Source: Mannheimia haemolytica
GTDB taxonomy: Bacteria; Pseudomonadota; Gammaproteobacteria; Enterobacterales; Pasteurellaceae
Direction: 5' to 3'
Length of the DNA stretch: 64,000 nt
Assembly (NCBI GenBank): GCA_900638155.1
Contig: LR134495.1
Coordinates: 2,232,001 to 2,296,000, forward strand
Of the stretch, positions 27,211 to 37,085 are shown piece by piece (the stretch's first letter is position 1; every line of letters starts with the position of its first letter). The translations under genes and the position numbers were made by a program. The notes below the pieces were generated by a model. It made no database searches. It saw only the letters and a list, made by a program, of their open reading frames with translations, and was not told the DNA's origin.

Positions 27211-27723
27211 ATGGCTAATATCGACACTAATCAACCAATAGAAGCCTCGCTTAAATTTCGTGAAGCAATGGCTCACTTATCTTCTGCGGTGAGCATTGTG
27301 ACAACCAATGGCGTAGCCGGAAAAGCAGGGCTGACGGTTTCGTCTGTTTGTTCCGTTACCGATTCCCCACCAACGCTCTTATTTTGCATTAATAAAAACA
27401 GCCACGTTCACGATATTATCCAACAAAACGGCAAAGTATGCGTTAATGTGTTAAGCCACGAACAAGAAGACTTGGCAAAACATTTTGCTGCTATTTTAGA
27501 AAGCACGATGGAAGAGCGTTTTAGTTGGGATATTTGGAACAACAGCTTTGACAATCAACCCGTTTTACGCAGTGCAATTTCCGCTTTGCAAGGCAATATT
27601 GTTGATGCTCATTCTGTCGGCACTCACACCATTTTTGTAGTCGAACTAAGCCATATTGACGTAGAACCAAACCACAGCCTTGTCTATTTTGGTCGCCAAT
27701 TTAGAAGCGTTAGCATTGACTAA
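27211..27723 (+). CDS. Flavin reductase, HpaC/RutF-like
   Basis: A 170-aa split-barrel flavin reductase. Family features: FREAMAHLSSAVSIVTT at the start, GLTVSSVCSVTDSPPTLLFC with the flavin-binding TVSS segment, and a C-terminal LVYFGRQFRSV. Such enzymes use NAD(P)H to supply reduced FMN or FAD to a partner monooxygenase. In E. coli HpaC partners HpaB, but no oxygenase gene is adjacent here, so the partner is unknown. AAGGAGA precedes the ATG at good distance and the gene ends at a strong terminator. It probably forms an operon with yciU. Confidence 0.85.
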   Translation: MANIDTNQPIEASLKFREAMAHLSSAVSIVTTNGVAGKAGLTVSSVCSVTDSPPTLLFCINKNSHVHDIIQQNGKVCVNVLSHEQEDLAKHFAAILESTMEERFSWDIWNNSFDNQPVLRSAISALQGNIVDAHSVGTHTIFVVELSHIDVEPNHSLVYFGRQFRSVSID

Positions 27724-27748
27724 CAATATATTTAACAGAAATTTGATC

Positions 27749-27773
27749 AAATCCGACTTTTTTAGTCGGATTT
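27749..27773 (+). terminator. Terminator after the flavin reductase gene
   Basis: AAATCCGAC (27749-27757) and GTCGGATTT (27765-27773) with loop TTTTTTA, then TTTATT. Good intrinsic terminator. Confidence 0.88.
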
Positions 27774-27841
27774 TTTATTCCCTGTTTTTAAAACAGTGCT
27801 AAAATTTTCCCGTTTATGTTTGACTGAAAAAAGGAAACAAA

Positions 27842-28714
27842 ATGGAAAATTTAATTTGCTACAAACAAATGCCGGTGTGGACAAAAGCGACCTTACCACA
27901 AATGTTCCAAGAAAAACACAACACCAAAGTCGGAACTTGGGCAAAACTCACCATTCTCAAAGGTTCTCTCAAATATTATGAATTAACCGAAGAGGGAGAA
28001 ATTATCAAGGAAGATATTTTTGATGCAAACCACCAACGCCCAATGGTTGAACCTCAACTTTGGCACAAGGTTGAAGCCCTCTCTGACGATTTAGAGTGCC
28101 AGTTGGCTTTCTACTGCAAACCGGAAGATTATTTTGCTAAAAAATATAATCTAACCACCACCCATTCAGAAGTGCTGAATACCGTCAATTATATCAAAGG
28201 TGGCAAAGCGTTAGACTTAGGCTGTGGACGAGGACGCAATGCACTTTATCTGAATTTACTGGGTTTTGATGTTACCGCCGTTGATCATAATCAGGAAAGC
28301 ATCGATTTTCTCAACTATATGATCGAAAAAGAACAAGCTCAAAACATTACTACCGCTGTTTATGATATTAACGAGGCAACTATCGGCTCGCAAAACGGTG
28401 AATATGACCTGATTATTTCCACTGTTGTAATGATGTTCTTAAACCGTGAACGCATTCCTGCCATTATTGAGAATATGCAGAAAAACACTAAAGTCGGCGG
28501 TTATAACTTAATCGTATGTGCAATGAGTACCGATGACTACCCTTGCCCGATGCCGTTCTCCTTTACCTTCAAAGAAGGCGAGCTCGCCGATTATTATCAA
28601 GGTTGGGAATTAGTCAAATATAACGAAGATTTAGGACATTTACACAAAACTGATGAAAACGGCAACCGCATTCAACTACGTTTTGCGACAATGTTGGCGA
28701 AAAAAATCAGCTAA
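27842..28714 (+). CDS. tehB: Tellurite resistance methyltransferase TehB with N-terminal DUF1971 domain
   Basis: A SAM-dependent methyltransferase associated with tellurite and oxidative-stress resistance. It has 290 aa, the long form found in H. influenzae (about 286 aa); E. coli TehB is about 197. The first ~95 residues (CYKQMPVWTKATLPQMFQEK and so on) are a cupin-like DUF1971 domain fused to the enzyme. The SAM-binding motif LDLGCGRGRNALYL lies near residue 125, followed by VTAVDHNQ and LIISTVVMMF. The start at 27842 follows AAAAAAGGAAACAAA. tehA is not adjacent, so TehB acts without it here or it lies elsewhere. A hairpin terminator follows. Confidence 0.92.
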   Translation: MENLICYKQMPVWTKATLPQMFQEKHNTKVGTWAKLTILKGSLKYYELTEEGEIIKEDIFDANHQRPMVEPQLWHKVEALSDDLECQLAFYCKPEDYFAKKYNLTTTHSEVLNTVNYIKGGKALDLGCGRGRNALYLNLLGFDVTAVDHNQESIDFLNYMIEKEQAQNITTAVYDINEATIGSQNGEYDLIISTVVMMFLNRERIPAIIENMQKNTKVGGYNLIVCAMSTDDYPCPMPFSFTFKEGELADYYQGWELVKYNEDLGHLHKTDENGNRIQLRFATMLAKKIS

Positions 28715-28728
28715 ACTTAACCGCTTGC

Positions 28729-28749
28729 AGGGGGAATTAGCTTCCCCCT
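28729..28749 (+). terminator. Terminator after tehB
   Basis: AGGGGGAA (28729-28736) pairs with TTCCCCCT (28742-28749) around TTAGC. It immediately follows an incomplete uptake word (ACCGCTTGC). Confidence 0.7.
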
Positions 28750-28789
28750 AATTCATCAAATCCATTCTATTTATTTTCACTTTTTCATT

Positions 28790-28805
28790 CCGCAAACGTT
28801 TGCTT
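28790..28805. promoter_or_regulatory. PurR operator upstream of purM
   Basis: CCGCAAACGTTTGCTT closely matches the PurR consensus ACGCAAACGTTTGCGT, with the central CGCAAACGTTTGC intact. It overlaps the expected -35 of the purM promoter, the usual repression geometry. Confidence 0.85.
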
Positions 28806-28806
28806 G

Positions 28807-28815
28807 TGCTATAAT
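28807..28815 (+). promoter_or_regulatory. Extended -10 promoter element of purM
   Basis: TGCTATAAT: a perfect TATAAT at 28810-28815 with a TG extension, 36 bases before the GTG start. The -35 is poor, which an extended -10 can offset. Confidence 0.75.
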
Positions 28816-28851
28816 GGCTTCGTTTTTTAGTCATTTACTGTTGAGGTTAAA

Positions 28852-29889
28852 GTGAGCAACACACAACTAAGTTACAAAGATGCCGGCGTTGATATTCACG
28901 CAGGAAACGAGTTAGTCGAAAGAATCAAGTCTGATGTTAAACGTACCCGTCGCCCTGAAGTAATGGGCGGATTAGGTGGTTTTGGTGCTTTATGTGCTTT
29001 ACCAACCAAATACAAAGAGCCGATTTTAGTTTCCAGCACCGATGGCGTTGGCACAAAATTACGCTTAGCCATTGACTTAAACAAACACGATACTATCGGG
29101 CAAGATTTAGTGGCTATGTGTGTGAACGACCTTGTGGTGCAAGGTGCTGAACCGCTTTTCTTCTTAGACTATTACGCTACCGGTAAATTAGAAGTCGATG
29201 TAGCCGCCAATGTCGTCAAAGGCATTGCAGACGGTTGCGTGATTTCAGGCTGTGCTTTAGTGGGGGGTGAAACGGCTGAAATGCCGGGAATATACCACGA
29301 AGGCGATTATGATTTAGCCGGATTCTGTGTCGGTGTGGTAGAAAAATCTAAAATCATTGACGGTTCAACGGTGAAAACTGGCGATGCCTTAATTGCATTA
29401 GCGTCTAGTGGCCCGCATTCCAACGGGTATTCGTTAATTCGTAAAGTATTGGAAGTCAGCCAATCGAACCCTGCAACCGATTTATTGGAAGATAAACCCT
29501 TAAGCGAACACTTATTAGCCCCTACTAAAATTTATGTGAAATCAATCCTCAAATTAGTTGAAGAAGTTAATGTTCACGCCATCGCTCACTTAACCGGTGG
29601 TGGTTTCTGGGAAAATATTCCACGCGTGTTGCCGGAATCTGCCAAAGCGGTGATTGATGAATCGAGCTGGCAATGGCCGGCGATATTTAGTTGGTTGCAG
29701 GAAAAAGGCAATATCAGCCGCTATGAAATGTACCGTACTTTCAACTGCGGTGTTGGAATGGTGATTTCCTTACCTGAAGCAGATGTCGAGAAAGCCCTTA
29801 CGCTTCTCAAAGAAAGTGGCGAAAATGCGTGGGTCATCGGTAAAATTGAAGACTTAGGCACCGGTAGCGAGCAAGTTGAAATCCGCTAA
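28852..29889 (+). CDS. purM: Phosphoribosylformylglycinamidine cyclo-ligase PurM
   Basis: AIR synthetase, the fifth step of purine synthesis: it closes the imidazole ring using ATP. It has 345 aa, as in E. coli. Landmarks: [19 protein letters not shown] at the N-terminus, [25 protein letters not shown] and [15 protein letters not shown]. The start is GTG at 28852, supported by GAGG 6 bases upstream and by the conserved N-terminus. Expression is probably controlled by PurR through the operator at 28790. Unlike E. coli, purN does not follow; it lies 16 kb away on the other strand. Confidence 0.97.
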   Translation: MSNTQLSYKDAGVDIHAGNELVERIKSDVKRTRRPEVMGGLGGFGALCALPTKYKEPILVSSTDGVGTKLRLAIDLNKHDTIGQDLVAMCVNDLVVQGAEPLFFLDYYATGKLEVDVAANVVKGIADGCVISGCALVGGETAEMPGIYHEGDYDLAGFCVGVVEKSKIIDGSTVKTGDALIALASSGPHSNGYSLIRKVLEVSQSNPATDLLEDKPLSEHLLAPTKIYVKSILKLVEEVNVHAIAHLTGGGFWENIPRVLPESAKAVIDESSWQWPAIFSWLQEKGNISRYEMYRTFNCGVGMVISLPEADVEKALTLLKESGENAWVIGKIEDLGTGSEQVEIR

Positions 29890-29913
29890 TTTGCAAAATA
29901 AATGCTAAAATTG

Positions 29914-29943
29914 ACCGCTTGTAGTAACTGATCTGCAAGCGGT
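29914..29943 (+). terminator. Uptake-sequence hairpin after purM
   Basis: ACCGCTTG (29914-29921) pairs with CAAGCGGT (29936-29943), followed by TAAATTTTTATT. Only the left arm is a full uptake word. Confidence 0.75.
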
Positions 29944-29966
29944 TAAATTTTTATTGAGGAATGCAA

Positions 29967-30245
29967 ATGCAACTATTTTGGCCTATCTACTTTGTCTTAA
30001 TGAACCTAAGTGCCTTATATTTAATGTATAGCGACAAACAAAAAGCCATCAAAAAAGAATGGCGAGTACCAGAAATTACTCTCCTCTCTTTTTGCCTCTT
30101 AGGTGGGGCTATCGGTGTTTACCTAGGTATGAAATACTTTCGCCATAAAACCCAACATTGGTATTTCCATGTCGCTGTTGTGCTTTCTACTTTTGCTTGG
30201 CTGATTGGCTTGCCTTACTTTTATTTAGCTTTATCATCATATTAA
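29967..30245 (+). CDS. DUF1294 small membrane protein
   Basis: A 92-aa membrane protein with about three hydrophobic segments (roughly 3-19, 38-57 and 66-88). The family signature is visible: SDKQKAIKKEWRVPE, then LLGGAIGVYLGMKYFRHKT and H-W-F. Members are widespread and their function is unknown. The ATG at 29967 is chosen because GAGGA ends directly before the earlier ATG at 29961, leaving no spacing for that one. The gene stands alone between purM and aspA. Confidence 0.8.
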   Translation: MQLFWPIYFVLMNLSALYLMYSDKQKAIKKEWRVPEITLLSFCLLGGAIGVYLGMKYFRHKTQHWYFHVAVVLSTFAWLIGLPYFYLALSSY

Positions 30246-30305
30246 TTTATCATTAGTTTTTCTAATCTGAAAGCCCAATTTATATCCTAGTCCGCTCACA
30301 AAAAA

Positions 30306-30321
30306 TTTGATTTAGATCGCA
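30306..30321. promoter_or_regulatory. CRP/FNR-like site upstream of aspA
   Basis: TTTGATTTAGATCGCA matches the CRP consensus at 13 of 16 positions. The inner TTGATTTAGATCGC matches the FNR consensus TTGAT-N4-ATCAA at 8 of 10. aspA is FNR- and CRP-activated in E. coli, so either reading is plausible. Confidence 0.6.
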
Positions 30322-30387
30322 TTATTTGTCTATTAAAATCGTTATTATCTACCAAAATCGATTGTCATTTATTTTAAGGAGATGAAT

Positions 30388-31815
30388 ATGTCAGATGTGC
30401 GTATTGAACACGATTTACTTGGTGAAAGAGAAGTACCTAATAGTGCTTATTGGGGCATTCATACATTAAGAGCGATTGAGAATTTTAATATCTCGAACGT
30501 TACTATTTCTGATGTGCCTGAATTTGTGCGTGGAATGGTCATGGTAAAGAAAGCCACTGCGCTGGCAAACGGGGAACTTGGTGCAATCCCGAAAAAAATT
30601 GCCAAAGCTATTGTGGCAGCTTGTGATGAAGTGCTAGTGAAAGGACGCTGTCTCGATCAATTCCCTTCAGATGTTTATCAAGGTGGAGCCGGCACATCGG
30701 TGAATATGAATACCAATGAAGTGATTGCCAACCTTGCATTAGAAATTTTGGGCGAGGAAAAAGGTAAATATGATATTGTCAATCCGATGGATCACGTTAA
30801 TGCAAGCCAATCCACCAATGATGCCTATCCAACCGGTTTCCGCATCGCAGTTTATAACAGTATCACTAAATTAATCAATAAAATCACTTACCTACAAACT
30901 GCATTTGAAAATAAAGCCACTGAGTTTTCCGATGTACTAAAAATGGGAAGAACGCAGTTACAAGATGCCGTGCCAATGACACTCGGTCAGGAATTTAAAG
31001 CTTTTGCCGTATTATTAGATGAAGAGGTTCGTAACCTTAAACGGACGGCAGAATTGCTTCTTGAAGTGAATTTAGGCGCAACCGCTATCGGTACTGGTCT
31101 GAATACGCCAGAGGGTTACTCTACTCTTGCAGTCAAATATTTAGCCGAAGTCACGCAACTACCTTGTTCACTGTCTGAAAATTTAATTGAGGCAACCTCA
31201 GACTGCGGTGCTTATGTAATGGTTCACGGAGCATTAAAACGCACCGCCGTCAAACTTTCTAAAGTGTGTAATGACTTACGATTACTTTCATCAGGCCCAC
31301 GTGCCGGCTTAAATGAAATTAATCTTCCGGAATTACAAGCCGGTTCTTCTATTATGCCGGCAAAAGTAAACCCTGTTGTGCCGGAAGTGGTGAACCAAGT
31401 GTGCTTTAAAGTGATTGGTAACGATACGACTATTACTTTTGCAGCAGAGGCAGGGCAATTACAGCTTAACGTAATGGAGCCGGTTATCGGGCAAGCAATG
31501 TTTGAATCTATCGAGCTGCTTTCCAATGCGTGTATTAATCTACGTGATAAATGTATTGACGGCATTACCGCTAACCGTGACATCTGCCAAAACTATGTGT
31601 TCAGCTCTATTGGTATTGTGACCTACCTCAATCCATTTATCGGCCACCATAATGGTGATATTGTCGGCAAAATTTGTGCAACCACCGGCAAAAGTGTACG
31701 AGAAGTTGTGCTTGAGAGAGGCTTACTCACCGAAGAACAGCTCGATGATATTCTCTCGATTGAGAACTTAATGAATCCGACTTATAAAGCCAAACGCTTT
31801 ACCGAAGAGGAATAA
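30388..31815 (+). CDS. aspA: Aspartate ammonia-lyase (aspartase)
   Basis: This enzyme converts L-aspartate to fumarate and ammonia, feeding anaerobic fumarate respiration. It has 475 aa (E. coli 478). The superfamily signature with the mobile catalytic Ser loop, [16 protein letters not shown], lies around residue 320. [16 protein letters not shown] and [16 protein letters not shown] are also present. The ATG at 30388 has AAGGAG at good spacing; the ATG at 30382 touches the ribosome site. The upstream CRP/FNR-like site suggests induction under anaerobic or low-sugar conditions. The C-terminus faces rep across a bidirectional uptake-sequence terminator. Confidence 0.96.
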   Translation: MSDVRIEHDLLGEREVPNSAYWGIHTLRAIENFNISNVTISDVPEFVRGMVMVKKATALANGELGAIPKKIAKAIVAACDEVLVKGRCLDQFPSDVYQGGAGTSVNMNTNEVIANLALEILGEEKGKYDIVNPMDHVNASQSTNDAYPTGFRIAVYNSITKLINKITYLQTAFENKATEFSDVLKMGRTQLQDAVPMTLGQEFKAFAVLLDEEVRNLKRTAELLLEVNLGATAIGTGLNTPEGYSTLAVKYLAEVTQLPCSLSENLIEATSDCGAYVMVHGALKRTAVKLSKVCNDLRLLSSGPRAGLNEINLPELQAGSSIMPAKVNPVVPEVVNQVCFKVIGNDTTITFAAEAGQLQLNVMEPVIGQAMFESIELLSNACINLRDKCIDGITANRDICQNYVFSSIGIVTYLNPFIGHHNGDIVGKICATTGKSVREVVLERGLLTEEQLDDILSIENLMNPTYKAKRFTEEE

Positions 31816-31824
31816 TCATTGTTT

Positions 31825-31882
31825 ACAAGCGGTCTGTTTCTGACAAAAAATTGCAAATTTTTACCAAAATCAGACCGCTTGT
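31825..31882. terminator. Inverted uptake-sequence pair, aspA/rep
   Basis: ACAAGCGGTCTG (31825-31836) and CAGACCGCTTGT (31871-31882) are perfect 12-bp arms. The inner loop contains the AT-rich uptake extensions (AAAAAATTGCAAATTTTT). It sits between convergent genes. Confidence 0.8.
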
Positions 31883-31889
31883 TATCCCA

Positions 31890-33908
31890 TTATTTCTTAT
31901 TCGCCTTCAACATCGCCATTAAATTCGCAATATTGGCTGAAGATTTCGCCTCTTTTTCCTGTTCAGTCATTCTCGGTTTTTCACTTTCCCACACTACATC
32001 GTCTTGCGGTAATTCCAGTAAAAAACGGCTCGGCTCAGGTTTGATGATTTCGCCATATTGGCGGCGTTCTTTACACAGTGAAAACGTGAGCGTTTGTTGG
32101 GCTCGGGTAATGCCGACATAAGCCAAACGCCGTTCTTCTTCCACATTGTCTTCATCAAGGCTGGTTTGGTGCGGTAAAATCCCCTCTTCCATACCGATTA
32201 AAAAAACGTGCGGAAACTCCAACCCTTTTGAGGCGTGCAGTGTCATTAGTTGGACTTGGTCAGCTTCATCGTCCTCTTCGCCACGTTCAAGCATATCTCG
32301 CAAGGTTAAACGGTTTACCACTTGCACCAAATTCATCGGAGGCTCTATTTCATCGCCCTCTAACATCGCTTGCACCCATTCAAACAAGGTCTGCACATTA
32401 CGGCTTTGCATTTCCGCTACTTTTGGGTTCGCCGCCATTTCATACAAATAGGCTTCATACTGAATTTTCGCCAACAGATCTTTTACTGCTTCAATCGGAT
32501 CGGATCTATCGGCTTGATCGGCAATTTCCACAATCCAGCGGGCAAAATCCTGTAAGGCTTGGTAAGGCTTTGGCATGAGGCGTTGTATGAGTTCAAAATC
32601 AAAAATCGCCTCAAACAAACTGATCTGCTTTTCATTAGCAAGTATGCCTAATTTTTCTAGCGTTGCAGCCCCAATTTCCCGTTTCGGCGTATTCACAATA
32701 CGCAAGAAAGCTGCATCATCGTCTTGATTCACTACCAACCGCAGATACGCCATCATATCTTTGATTTCCGCTCGAGCAAAAAATGACGTACCACCCGAAA
32801 TTTTATACGGAATGCGGTTTTGCATTAGCAATTTTTCCAACAAGCGGGATTGATGGTTGCCTCGATACAAAATTGCATAATCTTTGTATTTGGTCTTTTT
32901 CGAGAAACGATGGGCAATCAGCTCGCCCACAATGCGTTCCGCTTCGTGTTCCTCATTTTTTGCCTCAATGACCTGTAATTTTTCCCCTTGCCCCAGTTCT
33001 GAAAACAGCCGCTTGCTAAACAAGTGATCGTTATTATCAATCAGAATATTGGCACAATGCAGAATCCGCTGGCTGGAACGGTAATTTTGCTCAAGTTTAA
33101 TCACTTGCAAATCAAAATCTTCCCGTAACCGTTGCATATTTTCAGGCTTCGCCCCACGCCACGAATAAATGGATTGGTCATCATCGCCCACGACCGTAAA
33201 GTTTGGCTCGTTGCCGACAATCAGTTTAATCAGCTCATATTGGCTGGTGTTGGTGTCTTGATATTCATCAACTAACAAATAGCGAATTTTCTGTTGCCAA
33301 CGAGATTTTGCTTCGGGAAATTGGCGAAACAGCAACACCGGCAACATAATCAAATCATCAAAATCCAACGCATTATAAGCCTTAAGCTGATTTTGGTAGA
33401 GTTGATAAAAATGCGAAAACACCCGCTCACGTTCATCACGCACACGAGAAATGACCATTTCAGGTGAAAGCAAATCGTTTTTCCAATTAGAAATAGTGGC
33501 AATTAAGGCTTTCAGCAGATCTTTATCTTCCGCCACATTTTCAGGCAATAAATGTTTCAGTAAGGCGATTTGATCCTGCTCATCAAACAAGGTCATACCC
33601 GATTTAAAACCGAGTAATTTATATTCCCGTTTTAAAATTTCAAACCCAAGGGTGTGAAAGGTTGAAATCGTTAAGCCTTTGCTGTTTTCTTTGCCAATAG
33701 AATGTGCCACCCGCTCACGCATTTCACGGGCGGCTTTATTGGTAAAAGTTACCGCCGCAATCTGCTTTGGCGAATAGCCACAATGTGCAATTAAATGTGC
33801 GATTTTATTAATAATCACCCGAGTCTTACCCGAACCGGCACCTGCTAGCACGAGACAAGCCCCTTGAGTGTATTCCACCGCTTGTTGTTGTTGAGAGTTG
33901 AGTTTCAT
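31890..33908 (-). CDS. rep: ATP-dependent DNA helicase Rep
   Basis: This superfamily 1A 3'-5' helicase helps replication forks pass obstacles. It has 672 aa (E. coli Rep 673). The N-terminal [20 protein letters not shown] and motif [13 protein letters not shown] are Rep-like. Motif II is [10 protein letters not shown], motif [18 protein letters not shown], with motif [13 protein letters not shown] and motif [13 protein letters not shown]. UvrD is the main alternative, but the length and the MKLNSQQQ start favour Rep. It is divergent from potA across 247 bases that hold an inverted uptake-sequence pair. Confidence 0.94.
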   Translation of the reverse strand: MKLNSQQQQAVEYTQGACLVLAGAGSGKTRVIINKIAHLIAHCGYSPKQIAAVTFTNKAAREMRERVAHSIGKENSKGLTISTFHTLGFEILKREYKLLGFKSGMTLFDEQDQIALLKHLLPENVAEDKDLLKALIATISNWKNDLLSPEMVISRVRDERERVFSHFYQLYQNQLKAYNALDFDDLIMLPVLLFRQFPEAKSRWQQKIRYLLVDEYQDTNTSQYELIKLIVGNEPNFTVVGDDDQSIYSWRGAKPENMQRLREDFDLQVIKLEQNYRSSQRILHCANILIDNNDHLFSKRLFSELGQGEKLQVIEAKNEEHEAERIVGELIAHRFSKKTKYKDYAILYRGNHQSRLLEKLLMQNRIPYKISGGTSFFARAEIKDMMAYLRLVVNQDDDAAFLRIVNTPKREIGAATLEKLGILANEKQISLFEAIFDFELIQRLMPKPYQALQDFARWIVEIADQADRSDPIEAVKDLLAKIQYEAYLYEMAANPKVAEMQSRNVQTLFEWVQAMLEGDEIEPPMNLVQVVNRLTLRDMLERGEEDDEADQVQLMTLHASKGLEFPHVFLIGMEEGILPHQTSLDEDNVEEERRLAYVGITRAQQTLTFSLCKERRQYGEIIKPEPSRFLLELPQDDVVWESEKPRMTEQEKEAKSSANIANLMAMLKANKK

Positions 33909-33955
33909 TGAATCTATTCAAAAGTAATTTTTACAACTATTTTAACGGAAAGAAA

Positions 33956-34013
33956 ACAAGCGGTCGAATTTTCAGGAAATTTTGCAAAAAACTTTGAAAA
34001 TCCGACCGCTTGT
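33956..34013. repeat. Inverted uptake-sequence pair in the rep-potA divergent region
   Basis: ACAAGCGGTCG (33956-33966) and CGACCGCTTGT (34003-34013) with the extended AT-rich flanks facing inward. It lies upstream of both genes, so it cannot be a simple 3'-end terminator for either. Confidence 0.8.
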
Positions 34014-34155
34014 TCATCAGAGAAAAATCCCTAAAATCTAAATTTTTCCTTTCCATCTTGCCCCTTTAGCTATATCATTATAAGTTGATTTTTTGGGGGC
34101 AAATGCCTGATTTTATAACTCCTTTTCTTTTTAATTTAAGGGAAAAAAACAGTAG

Positions 34156-35271
34156 ATGGAAAAAGTAGAACAGAAAGCTATCATTGAGCTTAAAAATGTA
34201 ACAAAAAGCTACGGTAGTAAAACGATTCTTAAAAATTTAAATTTAACCATTAACGATGGTGAATTTTTAACAATTTTAGGCCCTTCCGGTTGTGGTAAAA
34301 CAACTGCGTTACGTTTAATTGCCGGTTTTGAAGATTTAACTGAGGGTTCAATTATTCTTGATGGGCAAGATGTTTCTAACGTTCCGGCAGAGCAACGCCC
34401 GGTAAATACCGTGTTCCAAAGCTATGCTCTTTTCCCACATATGACTATTTTTGAAAACGTGGCTTTCGGGTTGCGTATGCAAAAAGTACCAAATTCAGAA
34501 ATTGAGCCACGTGTTATGGAAGCATTACGTATGGTGCGTTTAGAAGATCGTGCTCAACAAAAACCAGCTCAGCTTTCCGGTGGTCAGCAACAACGTATTG
34601 CAATTGCCCGTGCGGTGGTAAATAAACCGAAAGTATTGTTGTTAGACGAATCGCTTTCTGCGTTAGATTATAAATTGCGTAAAGAGATGCAAAATGAATT
34701 AAAAGCATTGCAACGTCAATTAGGCATTACCTTTATTTTTGTGACCCACGATCAGGAAGAAGCCTTAACCATGTCTGATCGTATTATCGTAATGAACGCT
34801 GGTAAAATCGCTCAAGACGGTACACCACGTGAGATTTACGAAGAGCCAAGTAACTTATTTGTAGCTCGTTTCATCGGCGAAATTAACGTTTTTGATGCAA
34901 CTGTAATTGAGCGTGTTGATGCAACTAATGTAAAAGCAAACGTAGAAGGTCGCATTTGCAATATCAAAGTGGAAGATTTAGAGGTTCAGCCGAACCAAAA
35001 ATTAAAAGTATTGTTACGCCCTGAAGATATTGTGATTGAGGAGTTAGACGAAAACGAAAGCTCGAAAGCAATTATCGGTCATATTATCGACCGTAACTAC
35101 AAAGGTATGACATTAGAGTCTAGCGTGAGATTAGATCATAACGGTATGAATGTATTGGTTAGCGAGTTCTTCAATGAAGACGATCCGAACATTGACCACG
35201 AAGTGGGACAAAAAGTTGCTCTTACTTGGTATGAAGGCTGGGAGGTTGTGTTAAACGATGAAGGCGAATAA
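34156..35271 (+). CDS. potA: Spermidine/putrescine ABC transporter ATPase PotA
   Basis: ATPase of the polyamine importer. It has 371 aa. Walker A is [20 protein letters not shown], the signature [15 protein letters not shown] and Walker [16 protein letters not shown]; the DES in place of DEP is typical of PotA. A TOBE-type C-terminal domain (~240-371) regulates activity. AAGGGAAAA precedes the ATG, with somewhat long spacing. It overlaps potB by 14 nt, so translation is coupled. Confidence 0.95.
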   Translation: MEKVEQKAIIELKNVTKSYGSKTILKNLNLTINDGEFLTILGPSGCGKTTALRLIAGFEDLTEGSIILDGQDVSNVPAEQRPVNTVFQSYALFPHMTIFENVAFGLRMQKVPNSEIEPRVMEALRMVRLEDRAQQKPAQLSGGQQQRIAIARAVVNKPKVLLLDESLSALDYKLRKEMQNELKALQRQLGITFIFVTHDQEEALTMSDRIIVMNAGKIAQDGTPREIYEEPSNLFVARFIGEINVFDATVIERVDATNVKANVEGRICNIKVEDLEVQPNQKLKVLLRPEDIVIEELDENESSKAIIGHIIDRNYKGMTLESSVRLDHNGMNVLVSEFFNEDDPNIDHEVGQKVALTWYEGWEVVLNDEGE

Positions 35272-36121
35272 CAAATTCCAAAATGGTGCGGTCGCAACTA
35301 TTTTCGGTTGGTTATTACTTTTCGTATTAGTGCCGAACGTACTCGTTTTAATCATCAGCTTCTTAACAGAAAACCGTCAAAGTCAGTATTTTGTGGACTT
35401 TGCATTTAGTTTTGATGCTTATAAATCACTGTTTAATGACACCTATGCAGCAGTATTGTGGAACTCGCTATATATGGCGGGCATTGCCACCTTTTTCTGT
35501 TTGATCATCGGCTATCCCTTTGCATTTTTTATTGCCAAAATGCCGGAAAGAATTCGTCCGTTTTTACTGTTTTTAGTAGTTCTACCGTTTTGGACTAACT
35601 CACTGATTCGTATTTATGGCATTAAGATTTTCTTAGGCGTAAAAGGCTTTTTAAATGAAAGCTTGATGGCTTTAGGTATCATCAGCGAGCCAATGCGTTT
35701 ATTAAACTCAGAAATCGCGATTATCATTGGTTTAGTTTACATTCTATTACCTTTTATGATTCTGCCACTTTATTCATCAATCGAGAAAATTGATAACCGC
35801 TTATTAGAAGCTGCAAAAGACTTAGGTGCGAATGCTTTCCAGCGTTTTATTAAAGTGACTATTCCATTAACAATGCCGGGCATTGTCGCTGGTTGTTTAT
35901 TAGTATTACTTCCGGCAATGGGTATGTTCTATGTGGCAGATTTATTAGGTGGAGGTAAAACACCGTTAGTAGGTAACATTATTAAGAGCTTGTTCTTAAA
36001 TACCAACCAATTTGCTTTAGGTTCAGCAGTAAGTATCGCATTGACTATCTTAATGGCATTAATGCTTTATGTTTACTATCGTGCAAATAAATTATTAAAT
36101 AAAAAGGTGGAGCTTGAATAA
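35258..36121 (+). CDS. potB: Spermidine/putrescine ABC transporter permease PotB
   Basis: One of the two channel subunits of the polyamine importer, with 287 aa and about six membrane segments. The EAA loop [21 protein letters not shown] lies near residue 188, and the C-terminus is basic ([14 protein letters not shown]). The ATG lies inside the end of potA, and the stop TAA shares its last base with the potC ATG. Confidence 0.94.
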   Translation: MKANNKFQNGAVATIFGWLLLFVLVPNVLVLIISFLTENRQSQYFVDFAFSFDAYKSLFNDTYAAVLWNSLYMAGIATFFCLIIGYPFAFFIAKMPERIRPFLLFLVVLPFWTNSLIRIYGIKIFLGVKGFLNESLMALGIISEPMRLLNSEIAIIIGLVYILLPFMILPLYSSIEKIDNRLLEAAKDLGANAFQRFIKVTIPLTMPGIVAGCLLVLLPAMGMFYVADLLGGGKTPLVGNIIKSLFLNTNQFALGSAVSIALTILMALMLYVYYRANKLLNKKVELE

Positions 36122-36888
36122 TGAAAAAGATGTTTAGAAACCTTTTTATGTTGGTTGTTTTTGCATACCTCTATATTCCAATTATCATTTTAGTGATCAA
36201 TTCCTTTAATGAAGACCGCTTTGGCTTAAATTGGAAAGGCTTTACTTGGAACTGGTATGAGCGTTTATTCAGTAATGATACGCTTGTACAAGCAACAGTG
36301 AACTCATTAACTATTGCGTTCTTTGCAGCAACATTTTCAACCATTTTAGGGGCATTAACCTCTATTGCGCTTTACCGTTACCGTTTCCGTGGTAAAAAGC
36401 TAGTGGGTGGAATGTTATTCGTGGTAATGATGTCACCTGATATTGTAATGGCGGTATCAATGTTAGTGCTATTTATGATTTTAGGCATTAAATTAGGCTT
36501 TATTTCGCTGTTAATTGCACATATTACTTTCTGTTTGCCTTATGTGGTAATTGCAATTTCATCACGCTTAAGCGATTTTGACGGAAAAATGCTAGAAGCA
36601 GCAAAAGACCTAGGTGCAAGTGAAGTAACCATTTTGCGTAAAATTATTTTACCATTAGCATTGCCTTCGATTATTTCAGGCTGGTTGTTGAGCTTTACGA
36701 TTTCGTTAGATGACGTTATTGTTTCATCTTTCGTGACAAGCCCAAGTTATGAAGTTTTACCATTGAAAATCTTCTCATTGGTTAAAACAGGGGTAACACC
36801 TGAAGTGAATGCTCTTGCAACTATTATGATTATTTTCTCATTAACATTGGTGGTATTAAGCCAATTAGTAGTGAAGAAAAAAGTCTAA
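36121..36888 (+). CDS. potC: Spermidine/putrescine ABC transporter permease PotC
   Basis: Second channel subunit, 255 aa (E. coli 264), with six membrane segments. The EAA loop [20 protein letters not shown] lies around residue 158. It starts on the last base of the potB stop (TAATG), a one-base overlap that implies coupling. A strong terminator follows and no potD is present, so the periplasmic polyamine-binding protein must be encoded elsewhere. Confidence 0.94.
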   Translation: MKKMFRNLFMLVVFAYLYIPIIILVINSFNEDRFGLNWKGFTWNWYERLFSNDTLVQATVNSLTIAFFAATFSTILGALTSIALYRYRFRGKKLVGGMLFVVMMSPDIVMAVSMLVLFMILGIKLGFISLLIAHITFCLPYVVIAISSRLSDFDGKMLEAAKDLGASEVTILRKIILPLALPSIISGWLLSFTISLDDVIVSSFVTSPSYEVLPLKIFSLVKTGVTPEVNALATIMIIFSLTLVVLSQLVVKKKV

Positions 36889-36910
36889 AAATCACTAAAA
36901 AGCATATAAT

Positions 36911-36946
36911 AAATCGGCACTTTAAATAGCATTAAAGTGCCGATTT
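36911..36946 (+). terminator. Terminator of potABC
   Basis: The 15-bp arms AAATCGGCACTTTAA (36911-36925) and TTAAAGTGCCGATTT (36932-36946) close a 6-base loop and run into TTTA. Strong intrinsic terminator. Confidence 0.92.
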
Positions 36947-37085
36947 TTTACAAAAATAAGCTAAAAAAACAACCGCTTAAGAATAATGAATTATTATAAA
37001 AATAGCCATAACTAATCAATATCTTTACAAAGCCCTTAATTTACGCTATTAATTGGCTACCAATATAACTAAAAAGAGTGGTACT

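Noticed and set aside
32824..32833. Uptake-like word ACAAGCGGG in rep
   Set aside because: The last base departs from the ACAAGCGGT core and there is no AT-rich extension; treated as a near miss, like those at 63106 and 45797.
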